Source: Streptomyces candidus (GTDB lineage: Bacteria; Actinomycetota; Actinomycetes; Streptomycetales; Streptomycetaceae). From it: DNA of 64,000 bases. Made by a program: the position numbers and the translations under genes. Under the pieces are notes generated by a model. That model did not search any database. It saw only the letters and a list, made by a program, of their open reading frames with translations, and was not told where the DNA came from. This document shows positions 16,297 to 24,709 of the stretch, piece after piece. The stretch is taken from NCBI RefSeq assembly GCF_014207445.1, contig NZ_JACHEM010000012.1:213917-277916 (forward strand). The letters run 5' to 3'. Position 1 is the first letter of the stretch. Each line of letters starts with the position of its first letter.

Positions 16297-17021
16297 CCGC
16301 CCCTCCTCTCGCGCCGCAGAGAGACCGTGGCGACCTGGCGGCCTCGGCCCGAGAATCCGATACTCGTGGCGGTGTCGGCTGTTCCCCATGCCTGGGCGAG
16401 TGCGCCGAGACGTACACCCTCGACACGGTGCGCGGGAACGGTGATCCGCAATGTGGCGGAGAGCCCGGGGCGGCGCGGGGAAGGGTCGTAATCCGCCTGC
16501 CAGCAGCCCTCCGCGTCCACTTCGGCGGGAGTGCAGCCGGCCCTCTCCAGGTCGCCCACGGCTATCTCAAGGCGAGCCTGCCGCCACCTGTTGTACCCAC
16601 GTGAACAGGCCGAACGCAGTACCGTCCCACCAGGGTCTGGATCATCCGCCGCCAAACCGGCCAGCGCTTCGAGGTAGCAAGTAATCAGTTCGGCCTCTAC
16701 ATCGCCTCGTTCGGCGCGAAATCGCCAGGTGATCTTGTAGGCGGTGCGGCGCAGCCCCGGGAGCCCCAGCCAAACTACGGCCTTCGGCCAGTCGGACCCC
16801 GCGGCGTCGGCCTGGACACGCTCAGCCATCTGGTACCACAGGCTCGCGCGTGCCTCAAGTGGGACGGAGCGGTCGTAGAGCAATTGGCGCGCCCGCACCA
16901 GGGGCAGTGGTGCGCCAGCCTCTTCCGGATCGCTGTAGAGACGTAACGGAGGTGTCGGCTCGCTGTCGGCGCAGTGACGGTCGACGACGGTGAAAATGCC
17001 GGGGTGAGGGGGAAGTGACAT
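16293..17021 (-). CDS. Protein of unknown function (242 aa)
   Basis: 242 aa. A helical middle (ASLWYQMAERVQADA, LRRTAYKITWRFRAERGDVE, YLEALAGL, NRWRQARLE) has the Arg/Trp-rich look of a sigma-factor region 2 or a nucleic-acid-binding helix bundle, but no family can be named. Similar proteins appear next to small HTH genes on Streptomyces integrated elements (recollection, not searched). The ATG at 17021 follows GGAGG. It starts 12 nt after the 677-aa P-loop gene and overlaps the HTH gene. Confidence 0.65.
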   Translation of the reverse strand: MSLPPHPGIFTVVDRHCADSEPTPPLRLYSDPEEAGAPLPLVRARQLLYDRSVPLEARASLWYQMAERVQADAAGSDWPKAVVWLGLPGLRRTAYKITWRFRAERGDVEAELITCYLEALAGLAADDPDPGGTVLRSACSRGYNRWRQARLEIAVGDLERAGCTPAEVDAEGCWQADYDPSPRRPGLSATLRITVPAHRVEGVRLGALAQAWGTADTATSIGFSGRGRQVATVSLRRERRGG

Positions 17022-17033
17022 CGGTCCTCCAGG

Positions 17034-19067
17034 TCAATCGGAGTTCGAGACAGGTGATTTGGCGCGCCACGCGGTCAGCGCCTGGGTCGCCAGCTTCTTG
17101 CCGGGCATCGATTCCGAGCACCTCTCGACGGCCAGGAGCCAACGGAGGAAGCCAGGTTGCCGGTCGTCCACCAAGCCATCGAGGAGTTCACTCAGTGCCC
17201 TGGCCCGGTATCCCGCGCGGACCGCCTCGGCGCACCAGTCGACGAGGGCATCGTGCATGGATCCGAAGGAGGACGATTCATTCAGCGCGTGTGCTGCCAG
17301 ACGAACCGCACCGGATACCAACTGGGCGTCCGCGCGCATCTGGTCGCTCCACCATGTGAGGTCCGTGTGCACCATCGCTGGAAAGCAGAGGGCCGCCAGC
17401 AGGCTGGGGATGTCCTCTCCCCGGGACCAGTCGTGCATGCAGCGAAGCACGGTTCTCCTGGCGCGGGAGTCCCCGGCTTCAAAGCGCCGCTTTAGCGTCT
17501 CAGCGACGGCGGTGGCGACGGCCACCGCGTTCGTGTCGTGGTCCAGGGTTGTCAGGAGTTGTTGCAGCAACCCCAGGGCTCGCTCTTCCGCGACTTCACC
17601 GCGGTCCGGGCAGCAGGCGTGGAGCACGGTTTCGCGCAGTGAAGCCTCGGTCGCGACACTCCATTGTTCGAGCAGGTCAGCCGCTGTACGCCCTGCTGCC
17701 GGGTCCTGGACAGCCGTCGCCAGACACCATCCCGCCACCTGAGGAGCCCAGCACGAGGGAGCCAGAGCAAGTTCCTGAAGGTGCGCCAGAGACCGGCCGC
17801 CGGTCGTCACGGCCATGGCGGCGACCGCCCGCCCGGCCTTTTCGACCTGCTCCGCCTCAGGGCCCGGATCAGCGAGCCACGAGTGCAGCAAAGGTATGAG
17901 ATCCGTGTGGTCACGGCACAGAACCTCCCACACGGCCTCCCTCATGGCGGGGCGGAAGAAGGACACGCAGTCCGTGACTCCGTCCCCAGCGCGCCGCACG
18001 CGCTGGGCCCCGAGAAGCCGTAAGGCCTCGGGCCCGAGACGCCGACGGGTGTCGGCCGCCGAGGGGTCGTATGAACTCCAGGCGCAGGCAGTCTGAGTTT
18101 CTCCCGGCTCCACGAGTCGGAGCAGGTCCTCGGAGCGCTCGGCCACCACGCCGCGTTGCAGCCCACCGTAGACCGTGACGGCGAGCAGATCGGCGCGGAG
18201 AACGGGGTCGGTCTGAGTGCGGGCCACGGCTTCAGTGCCCTCGATCAGGGCCACATGGCGCAACACCTCGGCTCCGGAGGCGCCACCCACGACACCCAGG
18301 TTGAATGCGGCGTGCGCCGTCCGTGCCGCATGTCGAGGTGGCAGTCCTTCAGGCAACAGTTCCTCGAGTTGGCCCGGAGGCAGGGCCCGCAACCACGCGG
18401 CGCACGCCTCCCCGTCGGACGAGCCGTCAGTGAAGTGGGCGCTGAAAACCTTCCGGGCATCCGGTGGGTGGTGCCGCACCACCGGTACCCCCAGGTGATC
18501 CGCCAGGGCGTCTGCGAGTCCTGGAGCATCCGTCAGCACGATGATCAGACGCGCATTGGCCTCAGCCAGGGGAGTTTCCAGGCGGGACAGTTCCCATGCC
18601 CGGAGCGTGAACGGGTCCGGGGGCTCCATCACGAGGTATCCGTGCACTCCCTGAGGCCGCGGTCGCCATCGGGAGAGGTTGACGGCCCCGTCCACCTGAA
18701 CGAGTACGGGGTCTTCACCGCCGTGGGCCAGCAGATTGAGGGCGTGTGTCTCGCGTCCTGTCCCCCGATCCCCGAGAAGCACGGTAATGCCCGAGTCGAC
18801 TGCGGCAAGCGCTTCCTCGAAGGAGGGCGGCGGCACGAAGCGCCGTCTCGCGGTCTCCAGGTATTTGGCCCGTACGGGGCCCTGCAGCAACGGCACTGCA
18901 GACGTGGCGCCACCGGTCAGGTGAGACACGGTGTGCCGCTGGCCGCCCATTACCGTGCCGGTGTTGACAGTGCTGTTCGGAGCTACAACCACCAGATCCC
19001 GGCTGGAGGTCACAGTTGCGACGAGATCGTCAATATCACTGCCCTGAGGGATCTCAGATGTATCCAT
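17034..19067 (-). CDS. P-loop-like protein A with N-terminal GGQ motif
   Basis: 677 aa, unrecognised family. Residues 35-43 are N-T-G-T-V-M-G-G-Q. Residues 99-107 are G-D-R-G-T-G-R-E-T, a Walker A-like loop with Arg in place of Lys. Segments LIIVLTDAPGLADALADHLG, KVFSAHF and LLAVTVYGGLQRGVV align with its paralogue at 20407-22581. The C-terminal ~400 residues are Leu/Ala-rich helices, possibly repeat-like. It resembles a STAND-type sensor ATPase in layout but may not hydrolyse ATP. The ATG at 19067 with GGGGGAG is preferred to an in-frame TTG five codons earlier; it overlaps the 81-aa gene by 14 nt. Confidence 0.8.
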   Translation of the reverse strand: MDTSEIPQGSDIDDLVATVTSSRDLVVVAPNSTVNTGTVMGGQRHTVSHLTGGATSAVPLLQGPVRAKYLETARRRFVPPPSFEEALAAVDSGITVLLGDRGTGRETHALNLLAHGGEDPVLVQVDGAVNLSRWRPRPQGVHGYLVMEPPDPFTLRAWELSRLETPLAEANARLIIVLTDAPGLADALADHLGVPVVRHHPPDARKVFSAHFTDGSSDGEACAAWLRALPPGQLEELLPEGLPPRHAARTAHAAFNLGVVGGASGAEVLRHVALIEGTEAVARTQTDPVLRADLLAVTVYGGLQRGVVAERSEDLLRLVEPGETQTACAWSSYDPSAADTRRRLGPEALRLLGAQRVRRAGDGVTDCVSFFRPAMREAVWEVLCRDHTDLIPLLHSWLADPGPEAEQVEKAGRAVAAMAVTTGGRSLAHLQELALAPSCWAPQVAGWCLATAVQDPAAGRTAADLLEQWSVATEASLRETVLHACCPDRGEVAEERALGLLQQLLTTLDHDTNAVAVATAVAETLKRRFEAGDSRARRTVLRCMHDWSRGEDIPSLLAALCFPAMVHTDLTWWSDQMRADAQLVSGAVRLAAHALNESSSFGSMHDALVDWCAEAVRAGYRARALSELLDGLVDDRQPGFLRWLLAVERCSESMPGKKLATQALTAWRAKSPVSNSD

Positions 19068-19299
19068 CGGCTCCCCCGTCAACGTGGCCGGACAGCTCGA
19101 CGGCGGTGACGTGCTGGCCGCCGTGGACTACGCCGGTGTTGATGATCCCGCGTTCGGCGTTCAGAACCGTCGCCGGGGGCGCCTTCACCTCCTGGTCTGC
19201 ATCCGACGCCGTTCCGTGGGGAGCCACCGGTTCGGTGGTCTCCTGCATTAGGGGAAACGCGATGACATTGTCCGTATTGCGATTCTCTGCTGCTCGCAT
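19054..19299 (-). CDS. 81-aa GGQ-motif protein
   Basis: A small protein of unknown function, with a low-complexity acidic first half and N-T-G-V-V-H-G-G-Q at residues 54-62, followed by HVTAVELSGHVDGG. This C-terminal segment matches the motif in the two P-loop proteins and the cyclase, so it looks like a free-standing adaptor carrying only the motif. RBS GGGAGGG at 19299. First gene of operon 2, translationally overlapping P-loop protein A. Downstream of the CRP-type site at 19412. Confidence 0.75.
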   Translation of the reverse strand: MRAAENRNTDNVIAFPLMQETTEPVAPHGTASDADQEVKAPPATVLNAERGIINTGVVHGGQHVTAVELSGHVDGGADGYI

Positions 19300-19411
19300 G
19301 CCGCCCTCCCATGCTCTGGGCTCCCGAAAAGTGGATCGGGCTCCCGTCTCCTGGACGCATCGAGAGTCCCGCGTTTCGCTCCGTGCTTCCGCTCCCGAGG
19401 ACCAGAAAACA

Positions 19412-19427
19412 CGTGACTGCGATCACA
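19412..19427. promoter_or_regulatory. CRP-type operator upstream of operon 2
   Basis: CGTGACTGCGATCACA, matching the CRP consensus TGTGA-N6-TCACA at nine of ten arm positions. It lies 113-128 nt upstream of the operon 2 start codon, and the island encodes its own Crp-type regulator. No clear -10 is visible between the site and the gene. Confidence 0.65.
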
Positions 19428-19452
19428 GAGCAGGGACCGGGGAACCCAAAGC

Positions 19453-19493
19453 AAAGAAAGAGCGAGTGTGCTGCCCGAAGACAGCACACTCGC
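19453..19493 (-). terminator. Rho-independent terminator of operon 1
   Basis: On the minus strand, a perfect 12-bp stem GCGAGTGTGCTG with loop TCTTCGGG, followed by the T-rich tail TCTTTCTTTGC. It lies 33 nt after the stop of the 294-aa gene and separates the two operons. Confidence 0.9.
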
Positions 19494-19525
19494 CCATGTA
19501 TTCGATTATCGAGCACAGATCGGGG

Positions 19526-20410
19526 TCAGACGGCCCCGCCGGGGACGGGGCGCCCCAGAGCGGAAATCCGGTCCCTGAGGATGTAGGAGATCTCTTTGCG
19601 TTCCTGATCGGTCAACGTGCCCAGCAGAACAGCCAATTCTTCCTGCCAGTCACTGCGCGGGGGGCTCAGCAGGCTCTGGTGGTCGACCGACCAGTCCAGC
19701 ACCTGTCGCACTTGGTCAGGATGCCTGAGGAGCCAGAGCGCTGCCAGGGACGCCGGCCCGGCGTGCAGTGCCTGAAGGCAGAACTCGTACTCCCCACGTC
19801 GGCTGGTCGTCCACGAGTAGCGGACTCCCTCGCCCTCCTCCTGGCCGAGCAGCAGTTCTTCATCGCTTTCGCGGAGCCGCACGTCAAACACCCGGTAGCT
19901 CAACCCGGTTTCGTCAAGGCGCTGTGTCACGCCGAGGTGCTGCATGATCTCCGGGGCTCCCAGCCCATTGCCCGCCACCGCCTGCGCCTCGGCCAAGTGG
20001 TACAGGGCGCCGGTGAGGCGAGTCCGCACGACGTGCCAGCCGTGCGCGGTCCTCGTACGCACGACGCGTAGGGGGTCGTGGACCCACCACGAGACCCACA
20101 GGTCCACCGATTCCGTCCCGTACACGGTGGGGAGGCCGACTGCCCGCGTGTCCACATGCTCGGTGGCGTCCACGCGGAAAACGTCGGTGTACCGCCCGCC
20201 CAGGCCAGGTGGAGCCGCCTCGTCCTGCGCGGGTACGAAGGAACCGGCGTCGTCTGGGTCCCCGCCACTGCCGAGGAGGCGATAGTCCCCGGCTTCGTCC
20301 CTGAGCACCAGGGACCAGTCCCTGGACGCGGACCAGCGCCGACGGAGGATTTCCCGCCAGGGCGGGCCGGTGACCCGGAAGTAGAGACGCTCGGTTGGCT
20401 CCTCGCTCAT
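19526..20410 (-). CDS. Protein of unknown function (294 aa)
   Basis: 294 aa, unrecognised. It has no signal peptide or clear membrane helix. A central stretch (SVDLWVSWWVHDPLRVVRTRT then TRLTGALYHLAEAQAV) is faintly like the V-x-W-x-V-x-D-P pattern of SPFH/band-7 domains; this is a guess. The C-terminus is helical and charged. ATG overlaps the stop of P-loop protein C (ATGA), so it is translated from operon 1 as the last gene, before a strong terminator. No GGQ motif. Confidence 0.75.
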   Translation of the reverse strand: MSEEPTERLYFRVTGPPWREILRRRWSASRDWSLVLRDEAGDYRLLGSGGDPDDAGSFVPAQDEAAPPGLGGRYTDVFRVDATEHVDTRAVGLPTVYGTESVDLWVSWWVHDPLRVVRTRTAHGWHVVRTRLTGALYHLAEAQAVAGNGLGAPEIMQHLGVTQRLDETGLSYRVFDVRLRESDEELLLGQEEGEGVRYSWTTSRRGEYEFCLQALHAGPASLAALWLLRHPDQVRQVLDWSVDHQSLLSPPRSDWQEELAVLLGTLTDQERKEISYILRDRISALGRPVPGGAV

Positions 20411-22581
20411 GCTGCCTCCCCTCGTTCACCGGCGCGCCAGTTGCTCACGGAAGCCCGCGCCGTGTTCAATCCGGCCCACCCTTCGGCGCCCTTCTCATCC
20501 AATTCCACAAACAAGCGGAATGTGCCGAATTGCATGTCGCAAGCCAATGCAGCGAAGAGATTCTCCACTGCATGGAAATTACCTTCATCCCACCGCGACC
20601 CATCGGCCCACCGCATCAGTGCCTCACATGTCGTATCGAACGAACTTTCCGCATTCAACGCACGGCGGACCATTTCCACTATCCACCCCGTTTCCGGAGT
20701 CTCAACCGCGAGTCTCGGCATGAACCATGCCGGGTATTGGAGCAACTGACCGAACAGCAGAAGCACCTGTTCCGGGATGCATCGCTCCGCCTCCAGCCAT
20801 TCGACAAGCCGGCCGAACACCTTCAACTCGTTACCAGCCCGGAAAAGGCTCAGGATCGCCACCCGTACAGCCAGCAAGACCTTGCCGTCGTCGTGGCGTG
20901 GGTCGTCAGGACGACTCCGCACACCGAGGAGGAGATCGTGAAGGAGCCGCAGTGCCAGGTCGGGGCGTGAGAGCCCGAACTCGGCTCCGCAGGTGTACGC
21001 CACCGTCGTCCTCAGGTGGACGGAGGCTGCCAGGCTCCAGCGCTGGAGGCGGTAACGCACCTCCGCGACGAGCACCGGGTCCTCGGCCGCGATGCCCAGC
21101 GCGTTCGCCGCGATGAGGCGGCTGGTCGTGCGATCCGACTCGGCGAGAGCCTGGATGTGCCGCAGTGCGCGCCTGCCTCCTCCCCACCTCGCTGCTCTTC
21201 CCATGAACTGACCCACCGGCTGGATGAGTTCGGTGGTGCGCTCCACGCCGCGCAGCCACTCGACCAGAAGGTCCGACAACTGTCCGTACTCGCACCACAC
21301 ATGCCTGAGCACTGCTTCGGCCTGCCGGTGTCTGACGAACACAACCCCTTGCACACTGTGCGCGTAGGCTCCCTCCGTGCTGATTACGCGTTCCTGGCGG
21401 ACGGCGCGGACGGCGTGCAGCAGTTCAGTCAGGGACCGCCGGAAAACGAAGTTCGGGTTGGGCCCGCCGGCCTTCTCGGAGCCCGAGGCGTCCGTCGGCG
21501 GAAGCTCCGCAGAAAGTCGGCCCTCGGACAGCTTCAGCAAGCGGGCAGCCTCCTCCCTGACGAGTCGATGGTCCAAACCCTCGTAGACGGAGGCGGCCAG
21601 CAGGAAGGCCAGGGCATCCGGGTCATCGCGCAACTTCCGCACGAGTTCGGGAACGTCCCGCTCGGCCCGGTAGCTCAGCCGATCCCTCAGGTCGCCGAGC
21701 GCGTCCGGGTCACCGTCAGCCGTCACGATGGCCGTCACCAGCTCCACCACCTCGGCGGGCACCAGCTCCGGGACCAGCAGGTCACTGAGCTCGTGGCCAC
21801 GGGTCAGTGCCGCCAGCAGACGCTTCCGCTCCCGCTCATCCGTGACCAACTCCTCGAAGTAGCTGCTGAAGACCATGGCAGGACGCGGCGGGACGCACCG
21901 AACGGGACGGACATGCAGGTCCTGTTCGAGGCGGCGCAGCAGCGCCGCGTCATCAGGCAGCATGATCACCATGTGCGCCGTGGCTCTCTCCAGCAGTGAG
22001 CGCACGTGCCCCAGGACACCCGGGCCTAAGGGCCGTGACGGAAACAGGCCGTCCATCAGGTAACCCCGTGCCGTTGGATCGGCGGGCTGCCAACGGTCCA
22101 GTTCGGTGACGCTGTCCAATGCCCGCAGTAGGGCCCCTTCCCCACAACTCTGACGCAGGAGGTTGAGTGCCGCAGTACGCCGGCCCGAGCCCGGTTGCCC
22201 GGCCAGGAAGAGCGGCCCGCGCCTCAGCTCCGCGAGGGCTTCCCCGAACCAGTCGGGCCTCGCGAACCCGAAAGCGGCGGCACGCACCTGCGCCTCCGGA
22301 AGAGGCCCCTCGCGTACCCGCCCTTCCCGCGGCCCCCGCCCCTCCTTCGTGGATACGTTGTGCACACGCTGGCCGCCGTGGACGGCCCCGGAGTTGAAAT
22401 TCCCTCGCGGGGCGTACACAAATGAAAGCGGCCCCCTCCCCGCCGCGCCGATCGCGTCGAGCAGTTCGGGGACGTCGTGCTCGGCCTCGGTAGGCGAGCG
22501 CCCCTCGTCGGGCGGGAGTTGCGGCGCGGCCGGTGCCGAACCGGATGCCCCCACCGCCCGCGGCTCCTCGTCCGGGGTCAC
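20407..22581 (-). CDS. P-loop-like protein C with N-terminal GGQ motif
   Basis: 724 aa, paralogue of the protein at 17034. A disordered acidic N-terminus contains N-S-G-A-V-H-G-G-Q at residues 63-71. Residues 128-136 are G-Q-P-G-S-G-R-R-T, again Walker A-like with Arg for Lys, then ALNLL as in the paralogue (HALNLL). Shared blocks include LDRWQP, GYLMDGL, MVIMLPDDAALLRRL, MVFSSYF and AASVYEGLDHRLV. The C-terminal half is helical. Likely a sensor or scaffold NTPase relative. ATG overlaps the cyclase stop (ATGA). Confidence 0.8.
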   Translation of the reverse strand: MTPDEEPRAVGASGSAPAAPQLPPDEGRSPTEAEHDVPELLDAIGAAGRGPLSFVYAPRGNFNSGAVHGGQRVHNVSTKEGRGPREGRVREGPLPEAQVRAAAFGFARPDWFGEALAELRRGPLFLAGQPGSGRRTAALNLLRQSCGEGALLRALDSVTELDRWQPADPTARGYLMDGLFPSRPLGPGVLGHVRSLLERATAHMVIMLPDDAALLRRLEQDLHVRPVRCVPPRPAMVFSSYFEELVTDERERKRLLAALTRGHELSDLLVPELVPAEVVELVTAIVTADGDPDALGDLRDRLSYRAERDVPELVRKLRDDPDALAFLLAASVYEGLDHRLVREEAARLLKLSEGRLSAELPPTDASGSEKAGGPNPNFVFRRSLTELLHAVRAVRQERVISTEGAYAHSVQGVVFVRHRQAEAVLRHVWCEYGQLSDLLVEWLRGVERTTELIQPVGQFMGRAARWGGGRRALRHIQALAESDRTTSRLIAANALGIAAEDPVLVAEVRYRLQRWSLAASVHLRTTVAYTCGAEFGLSRPDLALRLLHDLLLGVRSRPDDPRHDDGKVLLAVRVAILSLFRAGNELKVFGRLVEWLEAERCIPEQVLLLFGQLLQYPAWFMPRLAVETPETGWIVEMVRRALNAESSFDTTCEALMRWADGSRWDEGNFHAVENLFAALACDMQFGTFRLFVELDEKGAEGWAGLNTARASVSNWRAGERGEAA

Positions 22582-23501
22582 TGTCGCCCCTGGTACTTGT
22601 TTCCGCGGACCTGATCTCCCTGGAAACCGCGGACACGACCGGCCTTGTTGCCCTCAACATAGTCACCGGCGACATGGCGGTTGGCCACGCTCTGTCCACC
22701 GTGGACCGTGCCGGTGTTGAGGTTGCCGTGGGGAGCGCTGTTTCTCACCTGCGGAGCCGGGGTGTCGTCGTGCGCCTGGGCAGTGGCCCCTTCCTGCGTC
22801 GGCTCCACGGTGGTGACAGCGTCCGGGACCTCCTCGTAGAGCGGCCCGGAAGGCTGGGGTACGTAGATCCAGGCCCGCTGGGAGAACGGCTTGCCTTCGA
22901 CCGTCGCCGCCACCTCCACGAAGTGGTCGAGATGGCGGCCGGTGTACCCGCTGGCAACGGCGTCCTCGTAGCAGCGGTCGGAGAGGATCGCCGCGACGTG
23001 GGTGATCTTCTCCTTGTGAGAGGCGAGTACGGCCTTGACGGGACGTGAGTCGAGAAGACGGTGAGTGTCGTTGCGCGCCGTGCCGTTGCCACTGAACTCA
23101 TCCCGGGTATCGGGCAGTGGGCCGACGTGCACACTTGCCCGGAGCCTGATGGGCACGGCGCCGTAGGACAGGACGTTGTAGTCCGTCAGTACGTCCTGAA
23201 GCATGAGCAGCAGCGGATGGATCACGAAGGGCATACGGGTGGGGTCGAACCCGAAGATATAACCGTCGCCGGTCGAGGCAGGGAAGGTTCGGTCCTCCCA
23301 GAGGTCCTGAAGTTCCGCCCTGAACAACGCGGTCTTGAGGAGTTCGGGCACGACCCGACTGACGGCTTCGTGCTCGATCGCCGGGCGTCCCGTGAAGCCC
23401 TTGGCGTCCACGGCGAGGATGCCCCGGTAGGCGGGCAACGGCTGGCTGTGGGTGTTGGGGCGGGAGATTCGCTGGGGCAGTTCGCTGGTGAACTCGCGCA
23501 T
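22578..23501 (-). CDS. Class III nucleotidyl-cyclase-like protein with C-terminal GGQ motif
   Basis: 307 aa. Residues about 25-215 follow the class III cyclase fold: GILAVDAKGFT with metal-ligand candidate Asp32, STGDGYIFGF with Asp79, IRLRASVHVGPL near 118-129, and AAILSDRCYEDAV near 170-182. It would make a cyclic nucleotide; the base is not predictable. The C-terminus (250-307) is a tail with N-T-G-T-V-H-G-G-Q at 262-270, then Gly/Asn-rich GDYVEGNKAG and GDQVRGNKYQG repeats. RBS GAGGAG; the ATG begins 1 nt after the crp stop. Layout recalls Pycsar-type cyclases, but the neighbours differ. Confidence 0.8.
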   Translation of the reverse strand: MREFTSELPQRISRPNTHSQPLPAYRGILAVDAKGFTGRPAIEHEAVSRVVPELLKTALFRAELQDLWEDRTFPASTGDGYIFGFDPTRMPFVIHPLLLMLQDVLTDYNVLSYGAVPIRLRASVHVGPLPDTRDEFSGNGTARNDTHRLLDSRPVKAVLASHKEKITHVAAILSDRCYEDAVASGYTGRHLDHFVEVAATVEGKPFSQRAWIYVPQPSGPLYEEVPDAVTTVEPTQEGATAQAHDDTPAPQVRNSAPHGNLNTGTVHGGQSVANRHVAGDYVEGNKAGRVRGFQGDQVRGNKYQGRQ

Positions 23502-23502
23502 A

Positions 23503-24306
23503 TCACTCCTCTGTGAAGCCCACCCGACCCCTCGGAGATCGGGCTGGGGCGTTCGTGCGTGCAGTGCTTCGCGATTCGAGCTTCACAGTGGGCGCGGGAA
23601 CGGTCCGCGCCACAGGCCCCGATGGGCAGTGACGTGGACCACACAGCGCTTCGGAGGCCGCGCTATCGGTGATCGCCTCGCGCAGCCCTTCAAGGTCGAT
23701 CACTCGTATCCGGCTCTTCCCGGCTTCCACCCGGCACCGCCCGAGCCGTTCCAGCGCCTTGCTGACGGCCTTGCGGCCCACACCGATGTGCTGTGCCAGC
23801 TCTTCCCTGGTGAGGTCAAAGGTCCGCTGCCCCTCGGACACCTCGATCAGGCGAAGCAGGGCCACGGCGAGCCGCTGGTGCACAGCCCCGTCATGAATCT
23901 CGGTCTGCTCCCGCAGACGACGGGAGGCCATTACGGCGAGCGGATAACCGAGCCGGTGGTTGTCCACGAGGCGCCGGAATTCCTGCCCGGGAATGAGGGC
24001 GGCTTTGCAATTGATCATTGCCCATACGCTGGCCATGCGCACACCCGCGCCCTCAAGTGCCATCTCGCCCAGAATGTCGCCGCGGCCGCGGAAGGCCAGC
24101 AGTCGCTGCCGCCCATCGCGGTCGGTTCGGACAACCTTCACCATTCCTTCCACCAGTGCTAGCACCTGAGTTCCCTCGTCGCCCTGGCGCAGCATCAGCC
24201 GCCCGGCCAAGTAGGGCTGAGTCGGATACCTCGTCAGTTCAGCCCACTCCTGGTGCGGCACCAGAGCACGAAGCGGTGACAGTGAGAGGGGGTGATCTTC
24301 GCTCAT
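23503..24306 (-). CDS. Crp/Fnr family transcriptional regulator
   Basis: 267 aa. The N-terminal cyclic-nucleotide-binding beta roll has MLRQGDEGTQVLALVEG and a phosphate-binding cassette GDILGEMALEGAGVRMASVWA in which the Gly-Glu and Arg are kept, so ligand binding is plausible. A helix-turn-helix follows (LTREELAQHIGVGRKAVSKALERLG near 180-204). A basic, Ser/Thr/Pro-rich tail of about 45 residues is extra. First gene of operon 1 and adjacent to the cyclase. No ribosome binding site precedes the ATG, so the mRNA may be leaderless; a GTGATCAC palindrome lies at 24307-24314. Confidence 0.92.
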   Translation of the reverse strand: MSEDHPLSLSPLRALVPHQEWAELTRYPTQPYLAGRLMLRQGDEGTQVLALVEGMVKVVRTDRDGRQRLLAFRGRGDILGEMALEGAGVRMASVWAMINCKAALIPGQEFRRLVDNHRLGYPLAVMASRRLREQTEIHDGAVHQRLAVALLRLIEVSEGQRTFDLTREELAQHIGVGRKAVSKALERLGRCRVEAGKSRIRVIDLEGLREAITDSAASEALCGPRHCPSGPVARTVPAPTVKLESRSTARTNAPARSPRGRVGFTEE

Positions 24307-24692
24307 GTGATCACGCTAGAGGAGGCGCCCTGCGAGTAAGGGCCGAATTATGCAGTCCGCACTCGTGGCCGGACAAAAGGGCCGGAACTCTTCCATTCGG
24401 CGGGATTCCGCCGGAACTGGCTGAGCGTACGCCACAGTGCCGCCCCGTGCTGGTTGCAGCTCTCTTCGACGGCTTCCGATGACGCCCGAATCAATAGACA
24501 GGTCGACGCCCTTCACGACATCGGCGATCTGATGCCGTCCCTTTCTGCGCGCTCACGCTGATGCTGCAACATCTACACGTCTGCAAGTCGGGCACACTGC
24601 CCCGGCCAGGGCTGACCCATGGCTCAGGCGTAAGGGCGGGCGGTGCGACGACGAATACCCTCAGGGGGCGCGCGGGATACCGCACACAGACT
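24307..24692. other. Gene-free stretch upstream of crp
   Basis: No convincing ORF on either strand. It should hold the operon 1 promoter; a weak -10-like TAGCGT (minus strand, 24320-24315) is the only candidate I see. Confidence 0.4.
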
Positions 24693-24709
24693 CGTGCCAC
24701 AACGTGCCA
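24693..24709 (+). repeat. Arm-type direct repeat next to attR2
   Basis: CGTGCCA-CAA-CGTGCCA followed by about 110 nt similar to 14502-14613, including GGGGCGGTAAACAGCGGTCA and the immediate flank GAAGTACAGGGTGA. Probable remnant of an integrase arm region. Confidence 0.5.

Noticed and set aside
22578..23501. Calling the cyclase operon a known Pycsar system
   Set aside because: No membrane or TIR effector with a cyclic-nucleotide domain is adjacent; the partner is a Crp transcription factor.
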